From Actinoplanes sp. DH11 (GTDB lineage Bacteria > Actinomycetota > Actinomycetes > Mycobacteriales > Micromonosporaceae), in contig NZ_JAHWGU010000042.1 in assembly GCF_020873875.1 (NCBI RefSeq), positions 1 to 64,000 on the forward strand: DNA of 64,000 bases. The letters run 5' to 3'. Position 1 is the stretch's first letter. Each line of letters begins with the position of its first letter. This document shows positions 7,913 to 16,485 of this stretch, one piece after another. Under the pieces are notes generated by a model, which saw only the letters and a program-made list of their open reading frames with translations, made no database searches and had not been told where the DNA came from. A program made the position numbers and the translations under genes.

Positions 7913-9295
7913 TCAGGCATCGAGTGCAGCCTCGATCCGGGCGTTGAACCGCTTTCGATCGCCGTCGAGGCACTTGGCGTAGACCTTGAGCAAGACGTCG
8001 ACGGAGTGTCCAGCGCGGTCGGCGACGTCCGTGGCGGGAACTCCAGCGTTGAGCCACAGCGACACCCCGGCATGCCGCAGGTCGTACGGACGACCGGCCA
8101 GAGGCGTGCCGACCCGATCGGGTGGGAACGCGACCGAGCGAGCGATGTCCCACACCCGGGCGTACGACGAGGCCGAGACCACTCCGCCACGCGTGCTCCG
8201 GAACAGCCGCCCGGTCTCGTCGGTGCCGAAGCGCTCCAGGTGCTCGCGCAGGATCGCCACCAACTCGGGCGGGATGGGTACCTCTCGCGCCTCTGTCTTC
8301 CCCCGGTGTTTGAGCCCGCGGTCGTCGTGGACCTCGCCGCTGTCCGTGTACCGCTTGCCCGCAGCCGGCCGCGAGCGTTCCACGGTCAGGCTGCCCCAGC
8401 CAGTTGCCGGAAGCTTGCAGTTGCTCCGACGTAGATCCGTGGCTTCGCCTGGCCGCAGGCCCGCAAAGTAAATGCAGGCGAAGAAGGCGCGAAGCCGCTC
8501 GCCACGTCGGCCATCCTTGCCTCGCGAGCCGACGTAGGTCACGGCCGTCAGCAGCTCTCGCGCCTGGGCGGGGTTGACGACCACGCGCCGGTCGACCTGG
8601 ACGGAAACCTTGGTCCGGTTGGAACTCACCCGCAGTTGGTCCACCGGGTTGTAGGCGAGGAGTTCCAGCTCGACTGCGTACTGAAGGACGTTGTAGAAGA
8701 CCGCGCGCTTGCGTCGGCTGGTGGTGGCCGCAGCGCTTCGGCCGTCGAGCCGCACCGTCAACGCATTGAGTGCCGGACGGACGACCGACGCCTGAGCCAA
8801 GTCTGCCAGCGGCAGCGATGCCCGCTCCAGCCATTGCAGCGCCCTGGCTACGTCGGCCGGGCGATGCTCCGTCCTCGTTGCCGGAACAAGTTCGTAGCCA
8901 CGGAGAGCCCGCCGAAGTAGCTCGAGGTCCGGCCTGCCGGGAACGTCAGCCGTCAACGCGGGCGTGACCGTAGCCAGTGCATCGGTCAAGCTCTCACGTG
9001 ACTTCGCGGCGGCATCCGGCCACTTCATGTTGAGGTAGCGCCGCACGAAAACCAACCAGCTGACCCCGGACACGGTCGGCATCATTGATTCGGGCAGGCC
9101 GGTATCGGTGTCGAACGCCTCTCCACGGTTGATGGCCTGCATGAGGTCGGACCGGTAGTTGTCGGCCAGCGCCCGGGTCGCGAACGTCTTCGATTCCGGC
9201 TTGCCGGCCAACAGCCACCGCACTGTGTACGACTTCCGGCGGTTGGCGAGCTGGTTGACCTGGATGGACCGGATGCGGACTTCCTGGGATCTCAC
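7913..9295 (-). CDS. int: Tyrosine site-specific integrase
   Basis: This 460-residue recombinase catalyses integration and excision at the tRNA att site. The catalytic residues are visible: Arg in AGLRPGEATDL (about 277), His-x-x-Arg in YDLRHAGVSLWL (about 402), His in AGHSVDVL and the Tyr nucleophile in LLKVYAKCLDG (about 435). An N-terminal arm-binding and SAM-like core-binding region precedes them. The GTG at 9295 overlaps the xis stop (GTGA), which fixes the start. Its position directly beside the att site is the usual AICE arrangement. Confidence 0.93.
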   Translation of the reverse strand: MRSQEVRIRSIQVNQLANRRKSYTVRWLLAGKPESKTFATRALADNYRSDLMQAINRGEAFDTDTGLPESMMPTVSGVSWLVFVRRYLNMKWPDAAAKSRESLTDALATVTPALTADVPGRPDLELLRRALRGYELVPATRTEHRPADVARALQWLERASLPLADLAQASVVRPALNALTVRLDGRSAAATTSRRKRAVFYNVLQYAVELELLAYNPVDQLRVSSNRTKVSVQVDRRVVVNPAQARELLTAVTYVGSRGKDGRRGERLRAFFACIYFAGLRPGEATDLRRSNCKLPATGWGSLTVERSRPAAGKRYTDSGEVHDDRGLKHRGKTEAREVPIPPELVAILREHLERFGTDETGRLFRSTRGGVVSASSYARVWDIARSVAFPPDRVGTPLAGRPYDLRHAGVSLWLNAGVPATDVADRAGHSVDVLLKVYAKCLDGDRKRFNARIEAALDA

Positions 9296-9480
9296 GCCGC
9301 CTCCCGGTGCCGGTTGAGCCACTCGCGGAGGTCGCTGCGGACGATGCGGAGTTCACCGTTGGGCAGGCGGATGCAGGTCGGGGCTGTGCCGAGTTCGCGC
9401 CAGCGGTAGAAGGTGCGCCGTGACACCCCCTTCAAGACGTCCAGCACCTCAAGAACCGTCATCAGGTCGTCGTCCGCCAC
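9292..9480 (-). CDS. xis: Excisionase (helix-turn-helix, MerR-like)
   Basis: This is a 62-residue protein. The fold is a winged helix of the excisionase/HTH_17 type: LEVLDVLKGVSRRTFYRWRE followed by a wing (LPNGELRIVRSDLREWL). It directs the integrase toward excision. The GTG at 9480 follows a strong GGAGGGGG site and lies two bases after the repSA stop. The stop overlaps the int start. Confidence 0.88.
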   Translation of the reverse strand: MADDDLMTVLEVLDVLKGVSRRTFYRWRELGTAPTCIRLPNGELRIVRSDLREWLNRHREAA

Positions 9481-9482
9481 TA

Positions 9483-11222
9483 TCAAAGTCCCCCTCCTAC
9501 TTGTGCGTCCTGGGTTGCCGAGACATCTGCGGGTCTTCGTGCTTCGGCGAGTTCGGCGCGGCGTTGGATGCGCTGGGAGATGGCTCGCAGGAGCCGATGT
9601 TCGAGCGCTGGTAGATCCGGGTCGTCGTGTCTCGCCATCTCCCAGGCGACCGCCGGCTTTTCGGCGGCTTCCGGGTCGTCGGTGACGCCGAGGACCGCCT
9701 TGACCCAGGCGTGAGCGTCCGCGCGGTGATCGGCCAACGTCTTGCCGGACCAGTCGCGGGAGACCAGCACTCGCCGGCCGCCGATGCCCAGAGTTGTCTT
9801 CTGGTGCACCCGTCCCTTGCAGTGGCCCGGTCGGAGCCTGCCGTGGGCCTTCTTCGGCTGGACGCCGTAGAGCAGCCAGTTCGAGCACCGCTCGGAGCAC
9901 GGGGTTACGCGCAGCTCGTGCCAGAGCCGGTCGAGGTGGTCACGCTGCGGGTCGCTGGTGACCTGGTGGCAGTCAGCCGCGGACTTGGTCACGTACTTGG
10001 TGATGTAGCCGACGGTGCGTTCGACGTCGGCCGAGCTGGGATCGACGCCCTTGGCCTTGACCTGGGCGCCGAAGCGGACCAGGTGCGCCGGCTCGGCGTC
10101 CGGATCGTCGTCGACCGCGTCCAGCGCCTCAGCCCACGTCGGCAGCGGTCGGCCGGTGTCCGGGTCCACCCATGTCTCGGTCTTGGCGTCCCAGACGGGC
10201 GGCCGGTTGATCGGGTAGCGGAGCTGGTCGGCGGGCGGCCACCACACCTGGTGGTAGGTGGCCTTGGCGACCAGCTCCAGCATCGTCCGAGGGATGGTGC
10301 CGCGGATGGCGAAGTGCGCGTGCGGCGCCAACCGGCGTTGCGGCTCGACGCAGCCGGCGTACTGGACGTTCCAGCCGACCGCGCGGCGCAGGTTCTGCCA
10401 GTAGCGGTCGAGTAGGCGGGGGAAGTGGACGGCGTCCCAGGCGGCCCGGCGGTAGTCGTAGCGAGACGGGTCGACCGGAGTGCCGAGCAGCGGATCATCC
10501 TGGTCGTGTCGGCGGCGGCAGGAGCAGGGCCGGCCCTGGTGGATGGAGTGGACCGGGCCGTAGCTGTCCAGGGTCAGCGTGAGCCACATCGAGGGCTGGT
10601 GTTCGACCCCGTCCGGGCCGACGTAGGTCCGGCCGACGGTCCGCGGGTCGACCTTCTGACGCGGCAGGTCGGGCACGTCCTGGCGCCGCTTGGTCGACCG
10701 GATCCGCCGGGGCTGGTCATCGTCGTCCTGGTCGCCGAGTCCACGACCGGGGGCGATGCTGCCGCGGAGTCCTTCCGCCGCGATCTCCTGTTCCACAGCA
10801 TCGATGGCCGTGGCGATCCGTTCGAGCTCAGCCGCGCGGTCGGCCGGGTCCATCGGGACGAGTTCGAGAGCAGCGCGGTCGAATTCGAGGTGCGCCCGCG
10901 CCGTGATCAGCTCCCGTTGCCGAGCAGTCGCCGGCGCCGGGCCGGGCTGGGGTTCGTCAGTGCGGTGCCAGCCTTCCCGGATCTGAACCTGCCGCAGGCG
11001 CCGCGCCTTCTTGGCGCAGGGCGGACACTTGGCTTCCAGGGTGGCGCCGCAGGGCAGGTCGACGAGTTCGGTCTTGCCGGTGGCCAGGTCAGTGCGGCGC
11101 AGCGCGATCGGGCGGATGCAGACGCCGTGGTCGATGGCGAGGTCTTTGAGCGCATCGACGGCCCGAGGCTGGGCCAGACGTGCCGCCCGGGAACCGGGCC
11201 GGGGAAGGGTCGCGGTGGTCAA
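9483..11222 (-). CDS. repSA: RepSA-type replication initiator (HUH endonuclease-like)
   Basis: The product has 579 residues from a TTG at 11222 that overlaps the upstream stop (TTGA). It has a Cys-containing N-terminal region (CGATLEAKCPPCAKKARRL) and a catalytic core with an H-x-H motif in APHAHFAIRG. A Tyr-Lys helix, VGYITKYVTKS, follows, as in rolling-circle HUH initiators. RepSA proteins initiate replication of excised AICEs such as pSAM2. The order traB, DUF2637, repSA, xis, int is conserved in this class. Confidence 0.88.
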   Translation of the reverse strand: MTTATLPRPGSRAARLAQPRAVDALKDLAIDHGVCIRPIALRRTDLATGKTELVDLPCGATLEAKCPPCAKKARRLRQVQIREGWHRTDEPQPGPAPATARQRELITARAHLEFDRAALELVPMDPADRAAELERIATAIDAVEQEIAAEGLRGSIAPGRGLGDQDDDDQPRRIRSTKRRQDVPDLPRQKVDPRTVGRTYVGPDGVEHQPSMWLTLTLDSYGPVHSIHQGRPCSCRRRHDQDDPLLGTPVDPSRYDYRRAAWDAVHFPRLLDRYWQNLRRAVGWNVQYAGCVEPQRRLAPHAHFAIRGTIPRTMLELVAKATYHQVWWPPADQLRYPINRPPVWDAKTETWVDPDTGRPLPTWAEALDAVDDDPDAEPAHLVRFGAQVKAKGVDPSSADVERTVGYITKYVTKSAADCHQVTSDPQRDHLDRLWHELRVTPCSERCSNWLLYGVQPKKAHGRLRPGHCKGRVHQKTTLGIGGRRVLVSRDWSGKTLADHRADAHAWVKAVLGVTDDPEAAEKPAVAWEMARHDDPDLPALEHRLLRAISQRIQRRAELAEARRPADVSATQDAQVGGGL

Positions 11223-11710
11223 CGGGTCACCTGCCCGATGACCGGCACCCCGTTGGTCCGGGTGATCGGCTGGACCGGGACCGTCACCACCGGAGCCGGT
11301 TCCCGCTCCGTGGCGGTCGGCTCGGCGGCGGATGCCGGTGTACTGGCGAAGACCAGCTTGACCAGGGCCATGAAGGCCAGTGCGGGCACGGCGGACAGCA
11401 GCCAGCCGGACGGGCTGGGCTGGGCGACGGCGAGCTGCGCCGACAGCGACAGGGTGCCGGCGGCGATGAGCAGGAACAGCGGGTAGGCGATTGACGCATC
11501 TGCCTTGCGACGCTGCTTGATGGTCAGCAGTGCCGCGACGGGGACGAGTTCGGAGATGACGGCGTTGACCCAGCCGAACGCGTCCGGGGTGCCGGCCGGG
11601 GTGTGGCGCATGGTCCAGTCGTGGACGTGGGTGAAGGACGCCCACCCGGCCGCCACCGCCACGACGGTGAGGATGACGGCCAGGGCGAGAGATTCGATCC
11701 GGTCTTTCAC
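11219..11710 (-). CDS. DUF2637 membrane protein (SpdB-like)
   Basis: This 163-residue protein has about four hydrophobic segments (LALAVILTVVAVAAGWASF, INAVISELVPVAALL-type, YPLFLLIAAGTLSL, LLSAVPALAFMALVKLVFA) and a Thr/Pro-rich C-terminus. DUF2637 proteins accompany traB and repSA in AICEs and resemble spread (Spd) proteins thought to help intramycelial DNA movement. The GTG at 11710 overlaps the traB stop (GTGA) and the stop overlaps the repSA start. Confidence 0.8.
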   Translation of the reverse strand: MKDRIESLALAVILTVVAVAAGWASFTHVHDWTMRHTPAGTPDAFGWVNAVISELVPVAALLTIKQRRKADASIAYPLFLLIAAGTLSLSAQLAVAQPSPSGWLLSAVPALAFMALVKLVFASTPASAAEPTATEREPAPVVTVPVQPITRTNGVPVIGQVTR

Positions 11711-13107
11711 GCGGCCACCCCGTAGTCGTCGGCCATGTCGCGGACGGTGTCGTCGTCGCAGTAGGTCAGCCGGACCCGCATCGGCGTCGGGTCGCCTTCC
11801 AGGACCACGAACCCGGTGCCTGGCTGGGTCTGCGGAATGCGGTCGCAGAGCGCGCCGCGGTCGCGCATCTTGTCGCCGAGGACCAGGTCGACCTCTGCGG
11901 GCTCGGACAGCCGCAGTCCGATTCGGGTCGGGAACAGCCCGCGAGCCGGAAGGACCTCCTTGCGCGGGTCCTGGATAGCGGCGACCACGTGCACCCCGAC
12001 GGCACGGCCTTGGGTCAGGACGATGCCGAGCGCGGCCTTGATCCGATCCTTGAGCTGACGTTCGGTCAGGTAGGCGGTCAAGTTCGCCAGTTCGTCGATG
12101 ACCAGGACGATCAGCGGCTCGTCCTCGGTCGGGACGTGCTGACGAGTGCGACCAGCCAGCCGGGCCGCCCGGTCCTGTGCGGTGGCCGCAGCAAGTTCGA
12201 GCATGGCGGCCATCTCGGCGAAGTCTCGGGAGGCGAACTTGGCGAACAGGGGTCGGCCGATGCCCAGTTCCATGCCGCCTTTGGGGTCGAGGCCCCACAG
12301 CTCGACCAGGCCAGCGTCGACCCCGCCGGCCAGGGCGCGGACGATGGACCAGATGGCCGAGCCCTTCCCGGAGCCGGTCGCACCGACGATCAGGACTTGC
12401 GTGCCGAACAGCCGCAGGCGGTAGAGGCCGCCGTCTTCCTGGACACCGATCGGCAGGGCCGTGAAGTCAGGCAGGGCAGGCACCGGGAGCGGCTCGATGG
12501 TCTCGCTCAGGGTGTCGCCGCGCATGAGGACCAGGACCACGGAACCGTAGGCGGAACCGGGGATGGCCTTGACCTGACGGACTCCGAACGTCTGCGCCAG
12601 CCGCTCTGATGCCTTGGCGAAGTCGTCGGGGATCTGCCCGGTGACCATCCGGACCAGGACTTCATCGCAACCGCCGGCCCGGCATCGCACACGGCGGATC
12701 TGCGGGATGATCGTGCGTTTGTCGTAGGAGATCGACAGGCCCGCGGTGACCATCGCAGCCATCCACCGCCGCCGGTAGAGCAGTCTGCGGACACGGGCGA
12801 GGACCGGCCACCAGCCGAACCGCAGCCAACTCGGCCGATGCGCGAAGGCCCAGCCGGTCGCCGCAGCCGTGACGCCGCCGGCCAGCAGTGCGAGGGCCTG
12901 CCAGCCGTGTGCGAGGTAGAGCCAGGTAAGTCCGGTGATCGGCAGGGTGGCGTACCAGTGGCGGACGTAGTTGGTGACGGTCCAGGCGATGGCCTTGACG
13001 ATCTCCCAGACGACGACCAGCCAGATCGGAAGCTTGACGAACGGGGTGCGGACGTTGAGCGGAGCGACCGGGACCGTCTCGCCGCGGATGATGTTGATCA
13101 GCGGCAC
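11707..13107 (-). CDS. traB: TraB/FtsK-type DNA translocase
   Basis: This is a 466-residue protein. Two or three N-terminal membrane segments (residues about 23-80) anchor it. Walker A is GATGSGKGSA (about 240-249) and Walker B is LIVLVIDELANL (about 330-341). It is an FtsK/SpoIIIE-like motor that moves double-stranded plasmid DNA between mycelia, the only transfer protein AICEs need. The GTG at 13107 starts two bases after the upstream stop. The C-terminal DNA-recognition part is short compared with FtsK. Confidence 0.9.
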   Translation of the reverse strand: MPLINIIRGETVPVAPLNVRTPFVKLPIWLVVVWEIVKAIAWTVTNYVRHWYATLPITGLTWLYLAHGWQALALLAGGVTAAATGWAFAHRPSWLRFGWWPVLARVRRLLYRRRWMAAMVTAGLSISYDKRTIIPQIRRVRCRAGGCDEVLVRMVTGQIPDDFAKASERLAQTFGVRQVKAIPGSAYGSVVLVLMRGDTLSETIEPLPVPALPDFTALPIGVQEDGGLYRLRLFGTQVLIVGATGSGKGSAIWSIVRALAGGVDAGLVELWGLDPKGGMELGIGRPLFAKFASRDFAEMAAMLELAAATAQDRAARLAGRTRQHVPTEDEPLIVLVIDELANLTAYLTERQLKDRIKAALGIVLTQGRAVGVHVVAAIQDPRKEVLPARGLFPTRIGLRLSEPAEVDLVLGDKMRDRGALCDRIPQTQPGTGFVVLEGDPTPMRVRLTYCDDDTVRDMADDYGVAA

Positions 13108-13109
13108 GG

Positions 13110-13418
13110 CTACTTCACCCCCTTGTCCTTGCGGAGCGGGTGAAGGGTCTTGAGCAGGTGCCTGATGTGGTCGAGGCGTTCGGCGTCGGTGACGTCGGTG
13201 ATCTCCTCGGCCCACGCCTGGATTCCGCCGACCAGTTCGGCGAAGTCGTAGGCGATGTCCCAGCCGCTCCCGGTCGCAGCCGGAGGCTTCTCGGTTGCGC
13301 AGGAGTCGCAGCGGTCGGCCTGGTCAGGCAGCGGCTTGAGTCGGGAACAGCCGGTGCACGTACGCCAAACGGTGTTGTCTTTGGTCGTGACGCGGGCAGC
13401 GTCGGATACCTTGGGCAT
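13110..13418 (-). CDS. Small zinc-ribbon-like hypothetical protein of the transfer module
   Basis: This is a 102-residue protein. Two CxxC pairs (CTGCSRLKPL and CDSCATEK) suggest a small zinc ribbon in residues 20-45, followed by a helical acidic/basic C-terminus. It sits between pra and traB with a two-base gap to traB, so it belongs to the transfer operon. I do not recognise a named family. Confidence 0.7.
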   Translation of the reverse strand: MPKVSDAARVTTKDNTVWRTCTGCSRLKPLPDQADRCDSCATEKPPAATGSGWDIAYDFAELVGGIQAWAEEITDVTDAERLDHIRHLLKTLHPLRKDKGVK

Positions 13419-13518
13419 CGCAGCCCTCTCCTTTTGTGGGTGGAGTGGTTGAGCGCCCGGGGCGGGGGTGACTTCTTGGCGGTTGTTGACCCCGCTCCCG
13501 GACGCGGCTACTTCCAGA

Positions 13519-13947
13519 TCAGGCGGCCTTCGCGCGGCTCGTCTGCGGGGCGCTCATTGCGCTGGCTCGGACCGACCAGCCCAGCCGGGCGCGGCACTTG
13601 CTGCCGGTGCCCTTGCATTTCTGCGAGTCGACGTACGGCGTCAGCATCACGTCGCTGAACTCCACCATCGGCGGGTAGCCCGGCACCGCGGAGGCCGGCG
13701 GGACCGGCTGGTGCGGCGCCGCGACCTTGACCTTGAACTCCTTGGAGCCGCCGAACTTCCCGGCTTCCGGGTCGAGGTCGAGAAGGCGGACCAGCCAGAC
13801 CCGTTCGCCGGTCTCCTTGTCGCGCAGTTGGTCATCGCCCTGGCCGCGCTTGTCGAAGTCAGTGGCCGGCTCGACGCCGAGGCACAGAGCGCCGTGCGGG
13901 GCGACGTAGTCCCACGGAACCGGCACCTTGATCGAATTCGGAATCAC
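13519..13947 (-). CDS. pra: Pra-like activator of replication, integration and excision
   Basis: The product has 142 residues from the GTG at 13947, 8 bases after GGAAGGAAG. The layout (PHGALCLGVEPATDF, DKETGERVWLVRLLDLDPEA, VEFSDVMLTPYV) matches AICE proteins annotated as plasmid replication, integration and excision activator (Pra of pSAM2). Pra switches on rep, xis and int. Operator-like repeats lie 30-90 bases upstream, suggesting control by a GntR-family repressor as in pSAM2. Confidence 0.78.
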   Translation of the reverse strand: MIPNSIKVPVPWDYVAPHGALCLGVEPATDFDKRGQGDDQLRDKETGERVWLVRLLDLDPEAGKFGGSKEFKVKVAAPHQPVPPASAVPGYPPMVEFSDVMLTPYVDSQKCKGTGSKCRARLGWSVRASAMSAPQTSRAKAA

Positions 13948-13979
13948 CGATCGCTTCCTTCCGTCCAAGACCTGATTAC

Positions 13980-14034
13980 TTGACTAACCAAGTTGGACAG
14001 AAGTTAGCAGATGATTAGCTTGGCTAGTCATGTC
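13980..14034 (-). promoter_or_regulatory. Operator-like repeats upstream of pra
   Basis: An inverted pair is centred in front of pra: TTGACTAACCAAGTT (13980-13994, the complement of AACTTGGTTAGTCAA) and TAGCTTGGCTAGTCATGTC (14016-14034). The second is identical over 19 bases to 15516-15534 in the other regulatory region. The common core is CTTGGyTAGTCA. Binding by one of the element's GntR proteins is inferred. Confidence 0.65.
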
Positions 14035-14780
14035 TAGGCGTGTGCGAGAGCAAAAACTTCTTCGATGCCATGCGGCGGCACGGGCATGACCTGCTCGATG
14101 ACCAAAAGAGCCTGTTGTGCCGCATTACGCACCACGAGGAGACTCGCCAACGTCGATGCGTTGCGATCGAGCCCGAGCGAGGTTGCCTCGCGCGGCAAGG
14201 CGGTCCGCAGGTTCATCCGTTCGACGACGTCGGCCGCCCTGATTCGCCGCCGCCGTTCCAGGTGATCCAGCGCGCCTTCACGCAACAGGTCGGAAGCACC
14301 GAATCCAGTGCCTTCGGCCGCGACCGCGGGCATGTACACAGTGGAGAGCAGCGGCCACTCCGTCTCCGAGTCGAACATCGTCCGCTGCCGGGCGATCACG
14401 AGTTCTCCCACCGCGATCTCCAGCACCGCCGCGATCCGCGGGGACGCGGGTGCGCGGCCTGCACCGAGCAGGGTGGCGTTCGCCAGCTCCGAGGCGTGCA
14501 GGGCGACGTGCACCCTGCGTGGCGGCACTGGCCGTCGTGGCACTGGCGTACCGAGCACCATCCGCCCTTTGCCCTGCACACCTTCCAGATAGCCGAGCTG
14601 CCGCAGATACTCCAGTGCCCGCACCACGGTCGACCGCGAGGCCGCGAACTCCCGCACCAATTGCGCTTCACTGGGGAGCATCGTCCCCGGCGGGTGGACG
14701 CCGTTGTTGATCCGGGATCGCAGCGAGTCGGCGATGTGGGCGTACTTGGCTGGAGCGGGTTCCAGGGGCCGGCCCGTCAC
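14034..14780 (-). CDS. GntR-family regulator with UTRA-like effector domain
   Basis: This is a 248-residue protein. The N-terminal winged helix spans about residues 8-75 (YAHIADSLRSRI, MLPSEAQLVREFAASRSTVV). A C-terminal UTRA-like ligand domain follows (VGELVIARQRTMFDS, LSTVYMP). The GTG at 14780 overlaps the upstream stop (GTGA). The operon stops exactly at the operator in front of pra. It is a candidate KorSA-like repressor of the element, although the other GntR gene at 15619 is an equal candidate. Confidence 0.85.
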   Translation of the reverse strand: MTGRPLEPAPAKYAHIADSLRSRINNGVHPPGTMLPSEAQLVREFAASRSTVVRALEYLRQLGYLEGVQGKGRMVLGTPVPRRPVPPRRVHVALHASELANATLLGAGRAPASPRIAAVLEIAVGELVIARQRTMFDSETEWPLLSTVYMPAVAAEGTGFGASDLLREGALDHLERRRRIRAADVVERMNLRTALPREATSLGLDRNASTLASLLVVRNAAQQALLVIEQVMPVPPHGIEEVFALAHA

Positions 14781-15109
14781 CGGCCGTGCCCATCGCGTTG
14801 AGTCGGGACCAGTCGGTCGGGCACGCACGCGGTGACGTGCACCAGGGCTTGCGTCCAGCGCAGCCGTTGCCCCGTCGCCGCGAGCTCCTCGCCTTCCAGC
14901 CACACCCACTGGCCGCCGTACCAGTCGGAGATGTCCAGGCGCACTCGCCGTACCAGCAGCAGCAGTCCGGGGCCGCGGTAGCGGCACGCGCCGGCGGGAA
15001 TGCGCAGCAGCCGGCCGACGATTCGGTCCGCCGGTGTAGGCAGCCGGGGTGGAGTGCTGACGGCGATCGCGCTGAGCGCGTTATGCCGGTCGGTCAGGGT
15101 GCCGGTCAC
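14777..15109 (-). CDS. Hypothetical protein coupled to GntR
   Basis: This 110-residue protein starts at the GTG at 15109, overlapping the upstream stop. It is mostly beta-strand-like (LLLLVRRVRLDISDWYGGQW, VWLEGEEL, ALVHVTACVPD). I do not recognise the family. Its stop overlaps the GntR start, so it belongs to a three-gene operon (15363 to 14034). Confidence 0.65.
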   Translation of the reverse strand: MTGTLTDRHNALSAIAVSTPPRLPTPADRIVGRLLRIPAGACRYRGPGLLLLVRRVRLDISDWYGGQWVWLEGEELAATGQRLRWTQALVHVTACVPDRLVPTQRDGHGR

Positions 15110-15363
15110 CACTGGTCGCCTTGGTTGCGGCGGTGCGGTGAATCGGTGGGGCGAACCATGGCAGCCGCCATGCCCTGATCGGCGAGCTGCCGCGCCACAC
15201 ACGGATAGACGATCGCCGGCCGGCAGAGCAGACACCAGCCATCCGGTCCTGGCTGGTGATCGGCGTACAGGCGACGAGCCAGTCGCCACAGCAGCGGACT
15301 GAGGCAGCCTGCCGGAGGATCGATCGGCGGGACCTGGCCTCGGGCGCCTCTCGATTCAGGCAC
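15106..15363 (-). CDS. Small hypothetical protein, first gene of the regulatory operon
   Basis: This 85-residue protein starts at the GTG at 15363, six bases after GGGAGG. It has a Cys-containing core (GWCLLCRPAIVYPCVARQLADQ) that could bind metal. No known family. It lies immediately next to the bidirectional operator region, so it is probably the first gene repressed there. Confidence 0.6.
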   Translation of the reverse strand: MPESRGARGQVPPIDPPAGCLSPLLWRLARRLYADHQPGPDGWCLLCRPAIVYPCVARQLADQGMAAAMVRPTDSPHRRNQGDQW

Positions 15364-15515
15364 AGCGAGCCTCCCAAAGCGTGGAAGGGCACCGAGGCGG
15401 GCGGGGACGCGACGGGGGACGCGGAGCCCAGCACCCGCCCCGGTGCCTGCTTCACTCAGGCATGACAAGTGCGGCTGAATCCGCCGTTTACCGTCCACCC
15501 GAGAGTCGATATGGC

Positions 15516-15603
15516 TAGCTTGGCTAGTCATGTCGACCGTACGGGGGAGGGATGCGTCTACGCAACCAGGCTGCGACCGATATTCCTAGCCTGGCTAGCC
15601 AGG
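15516..15603. promoter_or_regulatory. Divergent operator region with repeated GntR-type sites
   Basis: TAGCTTGGCTAGTCATGTC (15516-15534) repeats the site before pra exactly. A second site, CCTGGCTAGCCAGG (15590-15603), is a perfect 14-base palindrome lying 15 bases before the GntR start. Both share TGGCTAG. The region separates the minus-strand regulatory operon (start 15363) from the plus-strand GntR-HAD-APH operon (start 15619), so one repressor could control both. Confidence 0.7.
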
Positions 15604-15618
15604 CCTTACGCTGGTGGA

Positions 15619-16485
15619 GTGAATGTGGAAGCCCGCGAACTTGACGACCTGGAACCGGACGACGCCCGCCCGGCTTCCCAGCAGATCGCTAACGTGCTGC
15701 GCGCGGCGATCCTCACGCGCCGGTTCGCTCCCGGCGAGCGCCTACCGTCGCAGAACGAGCTGGCCGAGCGGTACGGCGTCGCCCGCGAAACCGTCAAGTC
15801 CGCACTCCGCATCCTGCGCGACGACCGCCTGATCGTCAGCCGGCAGGGAAGTGGCGCGTTCGTCCGCGCTCAGACCGACCGCCCGGTAGGCCTGCGCCCA
15901 CACATCGAAGCCGCGTTCGAGCGGGCACACATCAGCATTGACTTCGCTGGCTTCTCCAGCGAAACCTTGCACGGCGCCATCCAAGAACCCTTGGACAAGA
16001 TCCGAGCCGGCCGACTCACCCCCGAGTCGATCGCCATCCGCATCCTGCTCCCCGACCTAGCCCTACCCGCGATCGTGCCGTCACGCGCCGAGCCAGCCGG
16101 AGACGACCCCGCCATCCGCGAACGTGCCGCCCGCATCGCCCGCCGGCACACCGAAGCCATCGTCGAATCCGTGGGAGAGCTGAGCACACTCGGTCTGGTC
16201 CGCAACGCCACCACCGAGATCCGCGCCTACGGCACCACAGTCCTGTCGAAGCTGTACATCCTCAACCGCGACGAGGTCTTCTTCGGCTTCTACCCAGTCG
16301 TCCGCAACACCGTTTCCGTCGACAAACAGGCAGTCCAAATCTTCGACGTTCTTGGCAAAGACGTCCCGTTGTTCCACTACGTGTCCACCGGCGACGATGG
16401 TGATGCTGGGGATCAGTTCGTAGAGCAGTCCCGCGCCTGGTTCGACAGCATCTGGGACACCATCGCCCGTGAGTACGTTCCGTGA
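15619..16485 (+). CDS. GntR-family regulator with unusual C-terminal domain
   Basis: This is a 288-residue protein. The winged helix covers about residues 12-80 (ASQQIANVLRAAILTRRFAPG, LPSQNELAERYGVARETVKS). The C-terminus (FGFYPVVRNTVSVDKQAVQI and on) is not a plain UTRA and resembles sensor domains found beside HAD and kinase genes in actinobacterial elements. GTG 15619 is chosen because it follows GGTGGA and the palindromic operator. It overlaps the HAD gene by four bases, making it the first gene of a three-gene operon and probably an autoregulator. Confidence 0.85.
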   Translation: MNVEARELDDLEPDDARPASQQIANVLRAAILTRRFAPGERLPSQNELAERYGVARETVKSALRILRDDRLIVSRQGSGAFVRAQTDRPVGLRPHIEAAFERAHISIDFAGFSSETLHGAIQEPLDKIRAGRLTPESIAIRILLPDLALPAIVPSRAEPAGDDPAIRERAARIARRHTEAIVESVGELSTLGLVRNATTEIRAYGTTVLSKLYILNRDEVFFGFYPVVRNTVSVDKQAVQIFDVLGKDVPLFHYVSTGDDGDAGDQFVEQSRAWFDSIWDTIAREYVP

